Source: Candidatus Aquicultor sp. (lineage in GTDB: Bacteria > Actinomycetota > Aquicultoria > Aquicultorales > Aquicultoraceae). From it: a stretch of DNA of 64,000 nt. Shown here piece after piece: positions 52,790 to 61,553 of the stretch. Position 1 is the stretch's first letter; each line of letters opens with the position of its first letter. The translations under genes were made by a program, and so were the position numbers. Location: positions 1 to 64,000 of the forward strand of contig DASXVE010000012.1 of NCBI GenBank assembly GCA_036504445.1, given 5' to 3'. Under the pieces are notes generated by a model. It did no database searches. It was not told the origin of the DNA and saw only the letters and a list, made by a program, of their open reading frames with translations.

Positions 52790-54431
52790 GTTCCTGCTGG
52801 ATGCGGGAATCATCACAGAAGACCAACTAATTGAAGCAATAGAAACCTCAGAAGGTAGTGCAGTTGATCGGCGCCTTGTCGATTTGGGCTACTGTTCCGA
52901 ACAAGATATAGCCAAAAACCTCGCCAAACAGCTGCATTTAGATTACGTCGACCTCACCGAGAACGAAGTCGACATGCAAGCCGTAGGGTTGCTCTCCAAC
53001 GAACACATCCACCGCTATAACGTCCTTCCAATAGGATTTAATAACGAGCGCCTCGTGGTGGCGATGGCCGACCCTACAAACCTGTTCACGCTCGACGATC
53101 TCCATGTTATGACCGGCTACAATATCGAACCGGTCGTCATCACCGAGACCGATTTGCAAGTCTCAATTAATAAATACAGCACCAATGACAGTATTGTAGA
53201 GCGGGCAATCGAGAGCATAAGCGAAGAGACGGATGGGCTGAACGTGAGTCGTGTGGAAGAGAGCGAAGGTGAAGAAGCGCCGGTCGTAAAGCTGGTAAAC
53301 ATGCTGATCACCGAAGCCGTACGCGACCGCTCCAGCGATATCTTCATCGAGCCGCAAGAGCACGATATCCGGGTTCGCTGCCGTATCGACGGCGTTCTGC
53401 ATGAGCTTATGCGCTCACCAAAGCAAATACAGTCCGGCATGATTTCAAGGATAAAGATCATGGCCGGCCTCGATATCGCCGAGCGCCGCCTGCCTCAGGA
53501 CGGTCGTTTCGGCCTCACCATCGATAAGCGACCGATCGATTTCCGTGTCGCCACGTTGCCGACCATTCACGGCGAGCAGGTCATCCTACGTGTTTTAGAG
53601 AAAGACAACATAATGCTTAACCTCGACGACCTGGGATTCCTACCGGAATCGCTCGAGCGGTTTAAAGAATCGTTCAGTAAACCGTACGGGGCAATTCTCA
53701 TTACCGGCCCGACCGGAAGCGGAAAGACGACGACGCTCTATGCCGTGCTTAACATGCTAAATGGCGCCGATCGCAATCTCATTACCGTGGAAGACCCGGT
53801 AGAGTACCGGTTAATGAACATAAATCAGGTCCAGGTTAATACGAAAACCGGCTTAAGTTTTGCAAGCGCGCTCCGCTCAATCCTTCGCCAGGACCCCGAT
53901 ATCGTCATGATCGGCGAGATAAGGGACGAGGAAACGGCGATTATAGCGGTAGAATCGGCGCTTACCGGCCACTTAGTTCTCTCAACGCTTCACACCAACA
54001 ACGCGCCGTCTGCGCTTACGCGCCTGGTCGAGATGGGGATAGAACCGTTTTTGGTTTCGTCGGCTGTAGATTGCGTGGTTGCACAGCGGCTCGCCCGCAA
54101 ACTGTGCACTCGCTGTCACGAAGCCTTCACTCCATCGGAAAAACAGCTGATCGAAGCGGGTTATACGATTGATGGTTCTGAGCCGACCGAGCTTTTCAGG
54201 GCTCGCGGATGTAAGCATTGCGGCAATACAGGGTATCGCGGCAGAATCGGCCTGTACGAGGTTATGTCGATGTCTGAGAGCATCGAACGGCTCCTCGTTG
54301 CCGGGTCAACGGCCGAGGACATAACTAATATTGCCCGTGGCGAAGGCATGAAAAGCCTTCGAGACGACGGGCTTGAAAAGGCACGCATAGGCCTCACGTC
54401 AATTGAAGAGGTCGCGCGTGTGACGATGTAA
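52767..54431 (+). CDS. pilB: Type IV pilus extension ATPase PilB (copy 1) with MshEN-like domain
   Basis: A 554-aa protein starting inside the end of aroE. The N-terminal domain (about 1-145) has two MshEN-like motifs, KIGEFLLDAGIITEDQL and RLVDLGYCSEQDIAKNLAKQ, matching the family pattern known to bind c-di-GMP. The GspE/PilB ATPase follows: GPTGSGKTTTLYAVL (about 313), Asp box and Walker B PDIVMIGEIRDEE, then LVLSTLHTNNAPSA. A zinc module of two Cys pairs (CTRC and CKHC) flanks the C-terminal part. It powers pilus assembly. Confidence 0.94.
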   Translation: MFRRKIGEFLLDAGIITEDQLIEAIETSEGSAVDRRLVDLGYCSEQDIAKNLAKQLHLDYVDLTENEVDMQAVGLLSNEHIHRYNVLPIGFNNERLVVAMADPTNLFTLDDLHVMTGYNIEPVVITETDLQVSINKYSTNDSIVERAIESISEETDGLNVSRVEESEGEEAPVVKLVNMLITEAVRDRSSDIFIEPQEHDIRVRCRIDGVLHELMRSPKQIQSGMISRIKIMAGLDIAERRLPQDGRFGLTIDKRPIDFRVATLPTIHGEQVILRVLEKDNIMLNLDDLGFLPESLERFKESFSKPYGAILITGPTGSGKTTTLYAVLNMLNGADRNLITVEDPVEYRLMNINQVQVNTKTGLSFASALRSILRQDPDIVMIGEIRDEETAIIAVESALTGHLVLSTLHTNNAPSALTRLVEMGIEPFLVSSAVDCVVAQRLARKLCTRCHEAFTPSEKQLIEAGYTIDGSEPTELFRARGCKHCGNTGYRGRIGLYEVMSMSESIERLLVAGSTAEDITNIARGEGMKSLRDDGLEKARIGLTSIEEVARVTM

Positions 54432-54447
54432 CGACAGCAGGCATCGC

Positions 54448-56127
54448 ATGTTAGCAAAATCAGACGAGATTCTTGCCGGGCTTCTCAATAAAAAGGGGAT
54501 GCTGTCGGAGGAGCAACTGGCGGAAGCTCAAGAAAAAGTAAATAGTGATAAATCGCTTGCGGAAGTGCTGATCGAAGACGGTATGATCGACGCCGAAATC
54601 GTCACCGAACTTCTCGACGCCGGCGATTTCAATGTCGTTGATCTGGCCGAATACCAGGTCAACCCGGCAGCCGTAACTGTGTTGTCGGAGACTTTCGCAC
54701 GCCGGTATAACGTGCTGCCGATCGATTTCGAGCGTAATCGGCTGGTTGTCGCGGTATCAGATACGTCAAACGTTGTCGTGCTCGACGATCTTCATATAAT
54801 TACCGGCTATGAGATAAAACCGGTAATCGCCCTCTGCTCCGATATCGAGACGGGCCTTAATCGCTACTACAAAGCATCGGATGTCATGAGAAACGAGGTC
54901 ACCTCGACGTGCCTTGAGAAGGATAACAAAGAGTTGGCCTCTATTGGCAATATCCGCGAAGTTTCGGAAGACGCGCCGGTTATCAAGCTGGTAAACATGA
55001 TCGTGGTGCGGGCTGTCAACGAGCGCGCAAGTGATATCCACATCGAACCGCAAGAGCGAGACTTGCGCATTCGCTACCGCATCGACGGTGTTCTTCACGA
55101 GGTCATGCGCTCACCGAAACAGATTCAACCCGGTATCGTTTCGCGCTTTAAAATCATGGGCGGCCTCGATATCGCCGAGACGAGAATGCCGCAGGACGGG
55201 CACTGCAATCTCTTAGTCGGTGGAAATGTCATCGACTTTCGTGTTTCCAGCTTGCCGACGATTTACGGCGAGCGGATCGTCCTCAGGATCCTTCGCAAAG
55301 AGAGCATCTTGCTTGATCTTGACGACCTGGGGTTTTCGCCAAATAACTTTGATAGATTCAAAGACGCGTTTACCAAACCGTACGGCGCCATTCTTGTTAC
55401 CGGCCCAACCGGAAGCGGTAAGTCGACAACGCTGTATGCCACGCTTAACGTGCTCAACAACAGCTCGAAAAACATTATCACGGTCGAGGACCCGGTCGAG
55501 TACCGCCTGCCCGGCATCAACCAGGTACAGATAAATCCGAAGTCGGGTCTTACATTCGCCCGCGTCCTCAGAGCGATGCTCCGCTCATCGCCGGATATAG
55601 TCATGGTCGGTGAGATGAGGGATAAAGAAACAGCACAGATAGCCATCGAGGCGGCACTGACCGGCCACCTGGTGCTCTCAACACTTCACACCAATGACGC
55701 ACCGGGCGCGGTGAGCAGGCTGACCGAAATGGGCATCGCTCCATTTTTAACCGCTTCGGCGATAGAGTGCGTGCAGGCACAGCGTCTGGCTCGCCGGCTT
55801 TGTCCCGATTGCCGGGAAGAATACACCCCGGCCAGAGAAGGGCTCGAGCGCATCGGGTTCCCGCTGGACAAGGGTAAAATGCCGAAGCTGTACCGGCCTA
55901 ACGGCTGTCCAAAATGCAACGACACCGGGTATAAGGGAAGGGTCGGTATCTACGAAATCATGCCGCTTACCGACACGCTCAAAAAGCTGTGCGTGGAGAG
56001 AGCAACGGCAGATGAGATCAAGCGCGTCGCCATCGGGGAAGGCATGATTACGCTGCGCCAGGACGGCTTTGAAAAAGTGCGCCAGGGCGTCACCTCGCTT
56101 GAAGAAGTTATGCGTGTTATCGTATAG
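54448..56127 (+). CDS. pilB: Type IV pilus extension ATPase PilB (copy 2)
   Basis: A 559-aa paralogue of the preceding gene, 16 bp downstream. The ATPase core is intact: GPTGSGKSTTLYATL, PDIVMVGEMRDKET, LVLSTLHTNDAPGA, with Cys pairs CPDC and CPKC. The N-terminal MshEN-like region is much more divergent (EILAGLLNKKGMLSEEQL, SLAEVLIEDGMIDAEIV), so it may have lost c-di-GMP binding. The tandem pair may form a mixed hexamer or serve different conditions. It could also be named gspE; pilT, pilC and pilin neighbours favour a type IV pilus. Confidence 0.92.
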   Translation: MLAKSDEILAGLLNKKGMLSEEQLAEAQEKVNSDKSLAEVLIEDGMIDAEIVTELLDAGDFNVVDLAEYQVNPAAVTVLSETFARRYNVLPIDFERNRLVVAVSDTSNVVVLDDLHIITGYEIKPVIALCSDIETGLNRYYKASDVMRNEVTSTCLEKDNKELASIGNIREVSEDAPVIKLVNMIVVRAVNERASDIHIEPQERDLRIRYRIDGVLHEVMRSPKQIQPGIVSRFKIMGGLDIAETRMPQDGHCNLLVGGNVIDFRVSSLPTIYGERIVLRILRKESILLDLDDLGFSPNNFDRFKDAFTKPYGAILVTGPTGSGKSTTLYATLNVLNNSSKNIITVEDPVEYRLPGINQVQINPKSGLTFARVLRAMLRSSPDIVMVGEMRDKETAQIAIEAALTGHLVLSTLHTNDAPGAVSRLTEMGIAPFLTASAIECVQAQRLARRLCPDCREEYTPAREGLERIGFPLDKGKMPKLYRPNGCPKCNDTGYKGRVGIYEIMPLTDTLKKLCVERATADEIKRVAIGEGMITLRQDGFEKVRQGVTSLEEVMRVIV

Positions 56128-56199
56128 CGACTTTTCCTTAAGCTCGCAGGTCAATGTTCCGATAGATAAGTATATTATGCGTTTAACTGGAGGTTTAGT

Positions 56200-57264
56200 G
56201 TGCTGGACATCAATGATCTTTTAATTCAAGTACTCGAGCGCAAAGCGTCCGATTTGCACATAACGGTCGCCACGCCGCCAACCGTACGAGTTCATGGAGA
56301 GCTTGTACGTCTCGATTATCCGCCGCTCACACCGCAGGATACCAAGGAGCTTATCTACAGTATCCTGACGCAAGAGCAGCGCGAGCAGCTTGAGCGAAAC
56401 TTGGAGTATGATTTCTCGTATTCGCTTCCCGGTCACGCACGCTTTAGGGTAAACGCATATTACCAGAGAAACAGTGTAAGCGCGGCCTTCAGGATTATCC
56501 CTATGGATATTAAGAAGCTTGAGGACCTGGGTTTGCCGGCATCCCTTGAGATGCTGGTGCGCAGGCCGAGGGGTTTAATCCTTGTTACCGGCCCGACCGG
56601 TAGTGGTAAATCGACTACGCTGGCATCGCTTATCAACATTATTAATGAAAGCAAGGCATTCCATATTATGACGATTGAGGACCCGATAGAGTATCTGCAC
56701 CGTCATAAGAAATCGATCGTCAACCAGAGGGAAGTCGGTTCAGACACCAAATCCTTCACGAATGCGCTCAAATACGTGCTGCGCCAGGACCCAGACGTGA
56801 TTCTTGTCGGCGAGATGCGCGACATGGAAACGATATCCGCGGCGCTTACCGCGGCGGAAACCGGCCACCTGGTCTTTGCGACACTTCACACCCAGGATGC
56901 GCCGCAGACAATCGACAGAGTCATCGACGTATTCCCGCCGCATCAGCAGCAGCAAATCCGCATACAGCTCGCAGGAACGCTGCAAGGCATCGTTTGCCAA
57001 CAACTTTTACCGACTACCGATGGCCACGGCAGGGTTTGCGCGTACGAGATTCTGGCGCCAACACCCGGTGTCCGCGCCATGATTCGTGAGGCGAAAACCC
57101 ACCAGATATATAACGCTATGCAGACAGGTCAGAAAAACGGCATGGTAACGATGGATCAATGTCTGAGCGATCTGTATCGACGGGGCATGATCTCGTTTGA
57201 AACAGCTGTTAACAAATCGTCGAACCCGAGCGATGTAGAGCAAATGCTCGGGCGAACCGCGTAA
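56200..57264 (+). CDS. pilT: Type IV pilus retraction ATPase
   Basis: 354 aa, GTG start after GGAGG. PilT/PilU family: short N-terminal domain (RKASDLHITVATPPTVRVHG), Walker A GPTGSGKSTTLASLI near 128, Walker B VILVGEMRDMETI, HLVFATLHTQDAPQTIDRVID, and the C-terminal part RAMIREAKTHQIYNAMQ with the retraction-associated AxRxLIRE-like motif. It depolymerises the pilus, giving twitching motility or DNA uptake. Confidence 0.95.
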   Translation: MLDINDLLIQVLERKASDLHITVATPPTVRVHGELVRLDYPPLTPQDTKELIYSILTQEQREQLERNLEYDFSYSLPGHARFRVNAYYQRNSVSAAFRIIPMDIKKLEDLGLPASLEMLVRRPRGLILVTGPTGSGKSTTLASLINIINESKAFHIMTIEDPIEYLHRHKKSIVNQREVGSDTKSFTNALKYVLRQDPDVILVGEMRDMETISAALTAAETGHLVFATLHTQDAPQTIDRVIDVFPPHQQQQIRIQLAGTLQGIVCQQLLPTTDGHGRVCAYEILAPTPGVRAMIREAKTHQIYNAMQTGQKNGMVTMDQCLSDLYRRGMISFETAVNKSSNPSDVEQMLGRTA

Positions 57265-57306
57265 TAGTAATTGAAGAGAACATTTTACCAACGGATGGTG
57301 TAAGAG

Positions 57307-58518
57307 ATGTCAAGCACATACACATACAGGGTTCGGGATTTTAAAGGTAACCAGCTAAGCGGAAAAATCGAGGGCGATAATGCAACCATGGTGTCCGCCA
57401 AACTACGCCAAATGGGCTACATCGTCATCGACCTCAAAGAACAGGGTATCGCTCAAAAAGAAATCACTCTGCCGTTCGGCAATAGGGTAAAGTTAAAAGA
57501 CCTCACCGTCTTCAGCCGTCAGTTCGCAACCATGATCAACGCGGGTCTCTCGCTTACGAGGTGCCTGTCGGTTCTATCCGATCAAACCGAGAGCAAAGCC
57601 TTAAGCAAGATAATCGGTGAGCTGCTCAAAGACGTGGAGCAGGGCAAGTCGTTATCCGAATCGATGGCCAAGCACCAAGCGGCGTTCCCGCCGATATTTA
57701 TCAACATGGTGAAAGCGGGCGAGACCGGCGGCGCACTCGACGAGGTACTGATGCGTGTTGCCGAGCATTTCGAGAAGGAAACCGGCATACGTTCGAAGAT
57801 TAAATCTGCGATGGCATATCCTATGGCGATGTTTTCGTTCTCGATTCTTATCACCTTTGTTCTTATTACCTTTATCGTGCCGATTTTCGTCAACATGTTT
57901 AGTACGATGGGCGGTTCGCTACCGCTTCCCACGAAAATACTGCTGATGCTCAGCAACTTTATAAATGGCGCCTGGTTTATTATTATACCGGCGTTATTCG
58001 GCTTGTTTTACCTGTTTAAGCTATACGGCAAGACCACAAACGGCAGGGAAAGAATAGACAGCGTTAAGCTTGTCCTGCCGGTTCTTGGCATGTTAACCAA
58101 GAAGATGGCCGTATCAAGGTTCAGCCGTACCTTAAGTACGCTTATGTCGAGCGGTGTACCGATTCTCTCGGCGCTCGACATCGTTGCCGACAGCGCGGGC
58201 AATGCGGTCATCGCCAACACCGTCAGAGGCGCTCGTTCGAGCATTAAGGATGGCGAAACCATCGCCAAACCGCTCTCGGAAGGCACTGTGTTTCCGCCGA
58301 TGGTCGTGCAGATGATCTCAATCGGTGAGGAAACCGGCGCTCTTGACGAGATGCTCGGCAAGATCGCGGATTTCTACGACCGTGAAGTAGAGGCAACCGT
58401 TGACGCTTTAACCTCGATCATCGAGCCGCTCATGATCGTGGTCATGGGTGTTCTTATCGGTGGCATCATCGTCAGCCTCTATATGCCGATGTTCCAGATT
58501 ATCTCGTTGATTAAGTAA
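57307..58518 (+). CDS. pilC: Type IV pilus inner-membrane platform protein
   Basis: A 403-aa protein. T2SSF/PilC family: two homologous cytoplasmic helical domains (LTVFSRQFATMINAGLSLTR near 60 and ISRFSRTLSTLMSSGVPILSAL-type segment near 270), each followed by ETGGALDEVL or ETGALDEML, and three membrane helices (about 165-195, 215-240, 375-400). It links the PilB/PilT motors to the growing pilus. Last gene before the riboswitch. Confidence 0.95.
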   Translation: MSSTYTYRVRDFKGNQLSGKIEGDNATMVSAKLRQMGYIVIDLKEQGIAQKEITLPFGNRVKLKDLTVFSRQFATMINAGLSLTRCLSVLSDQTESKALSKIIGELLKDVEQGKSLSESMAKHQAAFPPIFINMVKAGETGGALDEVLMRVAEHFEKETGIRSKIKSAMAYPMAMFSFSILITFVLITFIVPIFVNMFSTMGGSLPLPTKILLMLSNFINGAWFIIIPALFGLFYLFKLYGKTTNGRERIDSVKLVLPVLGMLTKKMAVSRFSRTLSTLMSSGVPILSALDIVADSAGNAVIANTVRGARSSIKDGETIAKPLSEGTVFPPMVVQMISIGEETGALDEMLGKIADFYDREVEATVDALTSIIEPLMIVVMGVLIGGIIVSLYMPMFQIISLIK

Positions 58519-58673
58519 AAAGCAGGCAAAACTACGTGCAGGCCAAAGGTCGCATTATTCGAGTTCGCTTGGCAATGAGGTTAGTTAATAACTGGTAATA
58601 TACTGGGAATAATTACTATATTAGCGCTAAAGATTTTTGCCCAGCTACCGATATTAATATTACAACTGGTCTT

Positions 58674-58762
58674 TCACAGCGAAAAAGGCAAACCCATCGC
58701 GAGGTGGGGACGCAAAGCCACGGGGCTCACAGGAGTCAGCCGGGTTGCCGTATAAGTGAAAC
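58674..58762 (+). ncRNA. Cyclic di-GMP-I (GEMM-I) riboswitch
   Basis: The aptamer core is very close to consensus: AAAGGCAAACC, a stem capped by a GCGA (GNRA) tetraloop, GGTGGGGACGCAAAGCC, a second stem with the tetraloop-receptor arm and GCCGGGTTGCC closing P1 (58685-58750). Flanking TTTCAC (58672-58677) and GTGAAA (58756-58761) extend P1. It is followed by a terminator at 58795-58834 and the pilin gene at 58878, so c-di-GMP most probably controls transcription into pilA. Whether the ligand turns expression on or off cannot be told from sequence alone. Confidence 0.95.
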
Positions 58763-58794
58763 TGAGAAATCCTTTCAAAAACTTATGCAGGCGC

Positions 58795-58836
58795 AGGCTG
58801 TGGCGTTAAGGTTCACAGCTTGGGCCTTTTTTCGTT
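58795..58836 (+). terminator. Expression-platform terminator of the c-di-GMP riboswitch
   Basis: CAGGCTGTG pairs with CACAGCTTG (one G-T pair), then GGCC and a T run (58829-58834). It lies 45 nt after the aptamer and about 40 nt before the pilin start. Confidence 0.82.
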
Positions 58837-58877
58837 GGCAGAACCAGAATAGGACCTAATAATAGGGAGGTGAAAGA

Positions 58878-59243
58878 ATGAGAAACATCCGAAACGAAAA
58901 GGGTTTTACCCTTATCGAGTTGATGGTTGTTATCCTTATTATCGGTATTTTGGTTGCTATTGCGGTTCCTGTTTTTAATTCCGCAAGGCAGAGTGCCTAT
59001 CAAAGGACATGCCAGGCTAACCTGAGAACCCTTGACGGGGCTATCCAGACTTGGAAAGCATCAGGTGGCAATGCGTATCCGTCAACGATTGCGGAGGCCA
59101 CGACAGATTTAGTGCCCGACTATATAAAAGCGTGGCCGAGTTGTCCGGAGAAGACCACCGAGAATGGCGTTTACAAGATATTGAGTGGTGGCGGTTCAGT
59201 TCCGCCAGTATTCACGTGCCCGAACGGTCACAGCTATCCGTAA
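58878..59243 (+). CDS. pilA: Type IV pilin
   Basis: 121 aa; ATG 7 nt after GGGAGGTG. A short leader (MRNIRNEKG) is cut before Phe by the prepilin peptidase: KGFTLIELMVVILIIGILVAIAVP is the N-terminal methylated hydrophobic helix with Glu5 (stated by motif only). The mature pilin is short (112 aa) with a C-terminal domain holding two Cys (SCPEKTT, FTCPNGH), which may form a disulfide or bind metal. The preceding riboswitch and following terminator show it is expressed as its own unit. Confidence 0.96.
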   Translation: MRNIRNEKGFTLIELMVVILIIGILVAIAVPVFNSARQSAYQRTCQANLRTLDGAIQTWKASGGNAYPSTIAEATTDLVPDYIKAWPSCPEKTTENGVYKILSGGGSVPPVFTCPNGHSYP

Positions 59244-59273
59244 ACTAACCGGCACATGGATGCCGATTATGGC

Positions 59274-59300
59274 AAAAGGGCGACAGTAATGTCGCCCTTT
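59274..59300 (+). terminator. Terminator of the pilin gene
   Basis: AAAAGGGCGAC and GTCGCCCTTTTG around an AGTAAT loop. It lies 30 bp after the pilin stop and before the membrane protein gene, whose frame runs through it only if an upstream start is used. Confidence 0.88.
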
Positions 59301-59366
59301 TGTTTTGCCTTTATTCGCCGATACAAGAAATGTTGGAGTCATACGGTAGATAAGGGGTTAGATAAA

Positions 59367-61553
59367 GTGACGGCAACCAAAGCGAGCATAAGGCAATCCG
59401 CTATAGAAGCGCACAGTGAAGGACACCATCAAAATAGGCGAGGCACGTCCAATACGTCAAGTTTCGCGGAACGGGTGCTTAAGATACTTCTGTATGTTGT
59501 TTTAGCTATCGTACCCCTTATAGTATTTCCATCCTCGCTCGATCAAGCCTTTGCCATTAAATATCTGCTTTTAAAAGCAATCACCATAGCGGCGATCTGC
59601 GTATACTTAGTAGCTCTGCTCGCCCGGGGCGGGCGGCTCAGGCTTAGCGGGCTGGAAGTTCCGTTCCTGGCATTTCTTGGGCTTGCCGCCATATCAACCG
59701 CACTTTCAATTAATACGCCGACAAGCCTTGAGGGCGCATATCTGCGCTATGACGGGCTTTATAGCTATCTAATTATGGCGGCGCTGTTGTTTCTAGCCAG
59801 TCAGGTAATAAAGACGGCGGATGATTTGCGGCGTTTTGCTTCGTTTGCCGTTGGGTCGGCGGCGCTCGTGTCCTTGTACGGGTTATTGCAACGGGCGGGA
59901 ATCGATCCCGTTCGGTGGGGATATGTTTCATTTGGCATCGGTCGCAGCTTTGCAACGCTTGGAAATCCCATTACACTTGGCGGATATCTAACGATTATGC
60001 TGCCGGTTGCAATATCACTGGTAAAGCAATGCAAGTCACAGGTAGAAAGGTATCTTTGCGGTATGGCATCGATTTTAATTGGGCTATGCCTATTGGCAAC
60101 GGGGAGTAGAGGGGCGTTAATCGGCGTTCTTTGTGGGATGGTCGTGTATATTGTTTTAACACGGCAGCGGAACGTGTTTGCAGTCAGAACAACGGATTTC
60201 CGCGAAGAATCCAATGCGATACGATTGGCGCCTGCTAGACAGGCACAAAGTGAGGTGCAATTATCGCCCTCAGTAGGAGCGTCGCAGCCTACGAAAGAAG
60301 CTCCGTTGTTGAGAATACCGCGTGCGGTGCGATTGTCGCCGGTGCTTGTCGCGTTGGTCGTGCTGACTTTTGCGCTTGCCGCCACCACTGTTGCGGTACC
60401 GGCGTTTAACATGCATACAACGCTTACGGATGCTTCGAGTATAAATACACGTTTGCTGATGTGGCAGAGCGCTGCCCGGATGGCTATTGATCGGCCGTTA
60501 ACCGGTTTTGGACCGGATTCGCTTGGAATCGTATTTCCACAATATGAACTCGAAGAGCTTGCAAAGCTGGTTCCCGACCAGAATCAAGATAATGTGCACA
60601 ACGCGTTTCTGCAGATGGCAGTAACGCTCGGCTTTCCAGCACTGCTGGTGTTCGTTTTTATAGTTGCGTTTGTTATCCTGAAAAGCAAAGACCGTATTCT
60701 TTTGAATGTCGGGGGAACGGCCGTTGAGGCGGGGTTGCTTGCAGGTATCGTCGGTTTTATTATCCAGAGCTTAACGAATGTAACCGGCATTATGCCGGCC
60801 GCGTTTCTCTGGCTTTTTTTGGGGGCGCTTGCGGCGCCGTTTGCAACCGGTTCGGTTGCGGTAAGGCCTGCGTCCGGCTATCTGCGTTATCCCGCTATAA
60901 TCGCTGTTTGCATTATGGGCATTGTTGGCATGTTGGCGTCCGTACACCCGTTTTTAAGCGATATGGCGCTTGGGAAGGCGCGCATGGCGGAGCAAAACGG
61001 CGACTTGCAGCAAGCCAGAATATACTACAAAACAGCAATAGCGCATAGTAAGAACGACACAAAACCGTATCGAGAGCTTGGGATAATGCTTACCGATACC
61101 GGCGCTCAGCAAGGGAATATCGTGGCCTGGCTTGAAGGTATCGAGTATCTCGAGAGAGGCGTCCAGCGGTCGCCGAATGACCAGCAGAATTTAATACTAC
61201 TCGGACAAGGGTATCTTTATGGTGGTAAAGCTTTCGACCGCATGTATCTGAAAGATGCGGAACGATATCTTAAGCAAGCGGTGTACTTGCGGCCGAATTC
61301 GTATATCGCAAACGGCATGCTGGGGGCGGTTTATCTGGAAACCGGGCGTTTAACCGAGGCAAAAGCGCAGATAGATATAGCGCTCGACATTAACCCTAAT
61401 GATTCTCAAGCCATGTTTTGCCTGGGCCGATATTATGAGATGACGGGGCAGCGGGATAAAGCGTTAGCTGAATATAAGCATGTTCTTTCGCTGGCTCCGG
61501 GGTTCGAGAAGGCGCAAGTCGCGTACAAAGGGTTGGTTGCGGATGAAAAATAA
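59367..61553 (+). CDS. O-antigen ligase-like (Wzy_C) membrane protein with TPR domain
   Basis: 728 aa from GTG 59367, 7 nt after AAGGGG; longer in-frame starts lie in the pilin terminator and are rejected. About 10-12 membrane helices (55-590) with the Wzy_C/O-antigen ligase segment: YGLLQRAGIDP, GRSFATLGNPITLGGYL, RLLMWQSAARMAIDRPLTGFGPDSL, and HNAFLQMAVTLGFPALLV. A C-terminal extracytoplasmic TPR region (about 575-728) follows. Located between pilA and pilD, it is a candidate pilin O-oligosaccharyltransferase (PglL/TfpO type), though O-antigen-like polymerase is possible. Confidence 0.78.
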   Translation: MTATKASIRQSAIEAHSEGHHQNRRGTSNTSSFAERVLKILLYVVLAIVPLIVFPSSLDQAFAIKYLLLKAITIAAICVYLVALLARGGRLRLSGLEVPFLAFLGLAAISTALSINTPTSLEGAYLRYDGLYSYLIMAALLFLASQVIKTADDLRRFASFAVGSAALVSLYGLLQRAGIDPVRWGYVSFGIGRSFATLGNPITLGGYLTIMLPVAISLVKQCKSQVERYLCGMASILIGLCLLATGSRGALIGVLCGMVVYIVLTRQRNVFAVRTTDFREESNAIRLAPARQAQSEVQLSPSVGASQPTKEAPLLRIPRAVRLSPVLVALVVLTFALAATTVAVPAFNMHTTLTDASSINTRLLMWQSAARMAIDRPLTGFGPDSLGIVFPQYELEELAKLVPDQNQDNVHNAFLQMAVTLGFPALLVFVFIVAFVILKSKDRILLNVGGTAVEAGLLAGIVGFIIQSLTNVTGIMPAAFLWLFLGALAAPFATGSVAVRPASGYLRYPAIIAVCIMGIVGMLASVHPFLSDMALGKARMAEQNGDLQQARIYYKTAIAHSKNDTKPYRELGIMLTDTGAQQGNIVAWLEGIEYLERGVQRSPNDQQNLILLGQGYLYGGKAFDRMYLKDAERYLKQAVYLRPNSYIANGMLGAVYLETGRLTEAKAQIDIALDINPNDSQAMFCLGRYYEMTGQRDKALAEYKHVLSLAPGFEKAQVAYKGLVADEK

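Noticed and set aside
59256-59366. N-terminal extension of the O-antigen-ligase-like protein
   Set aside because: It would run through the pilin terminator; GTG 59367 has a proper ribosome-binding site.
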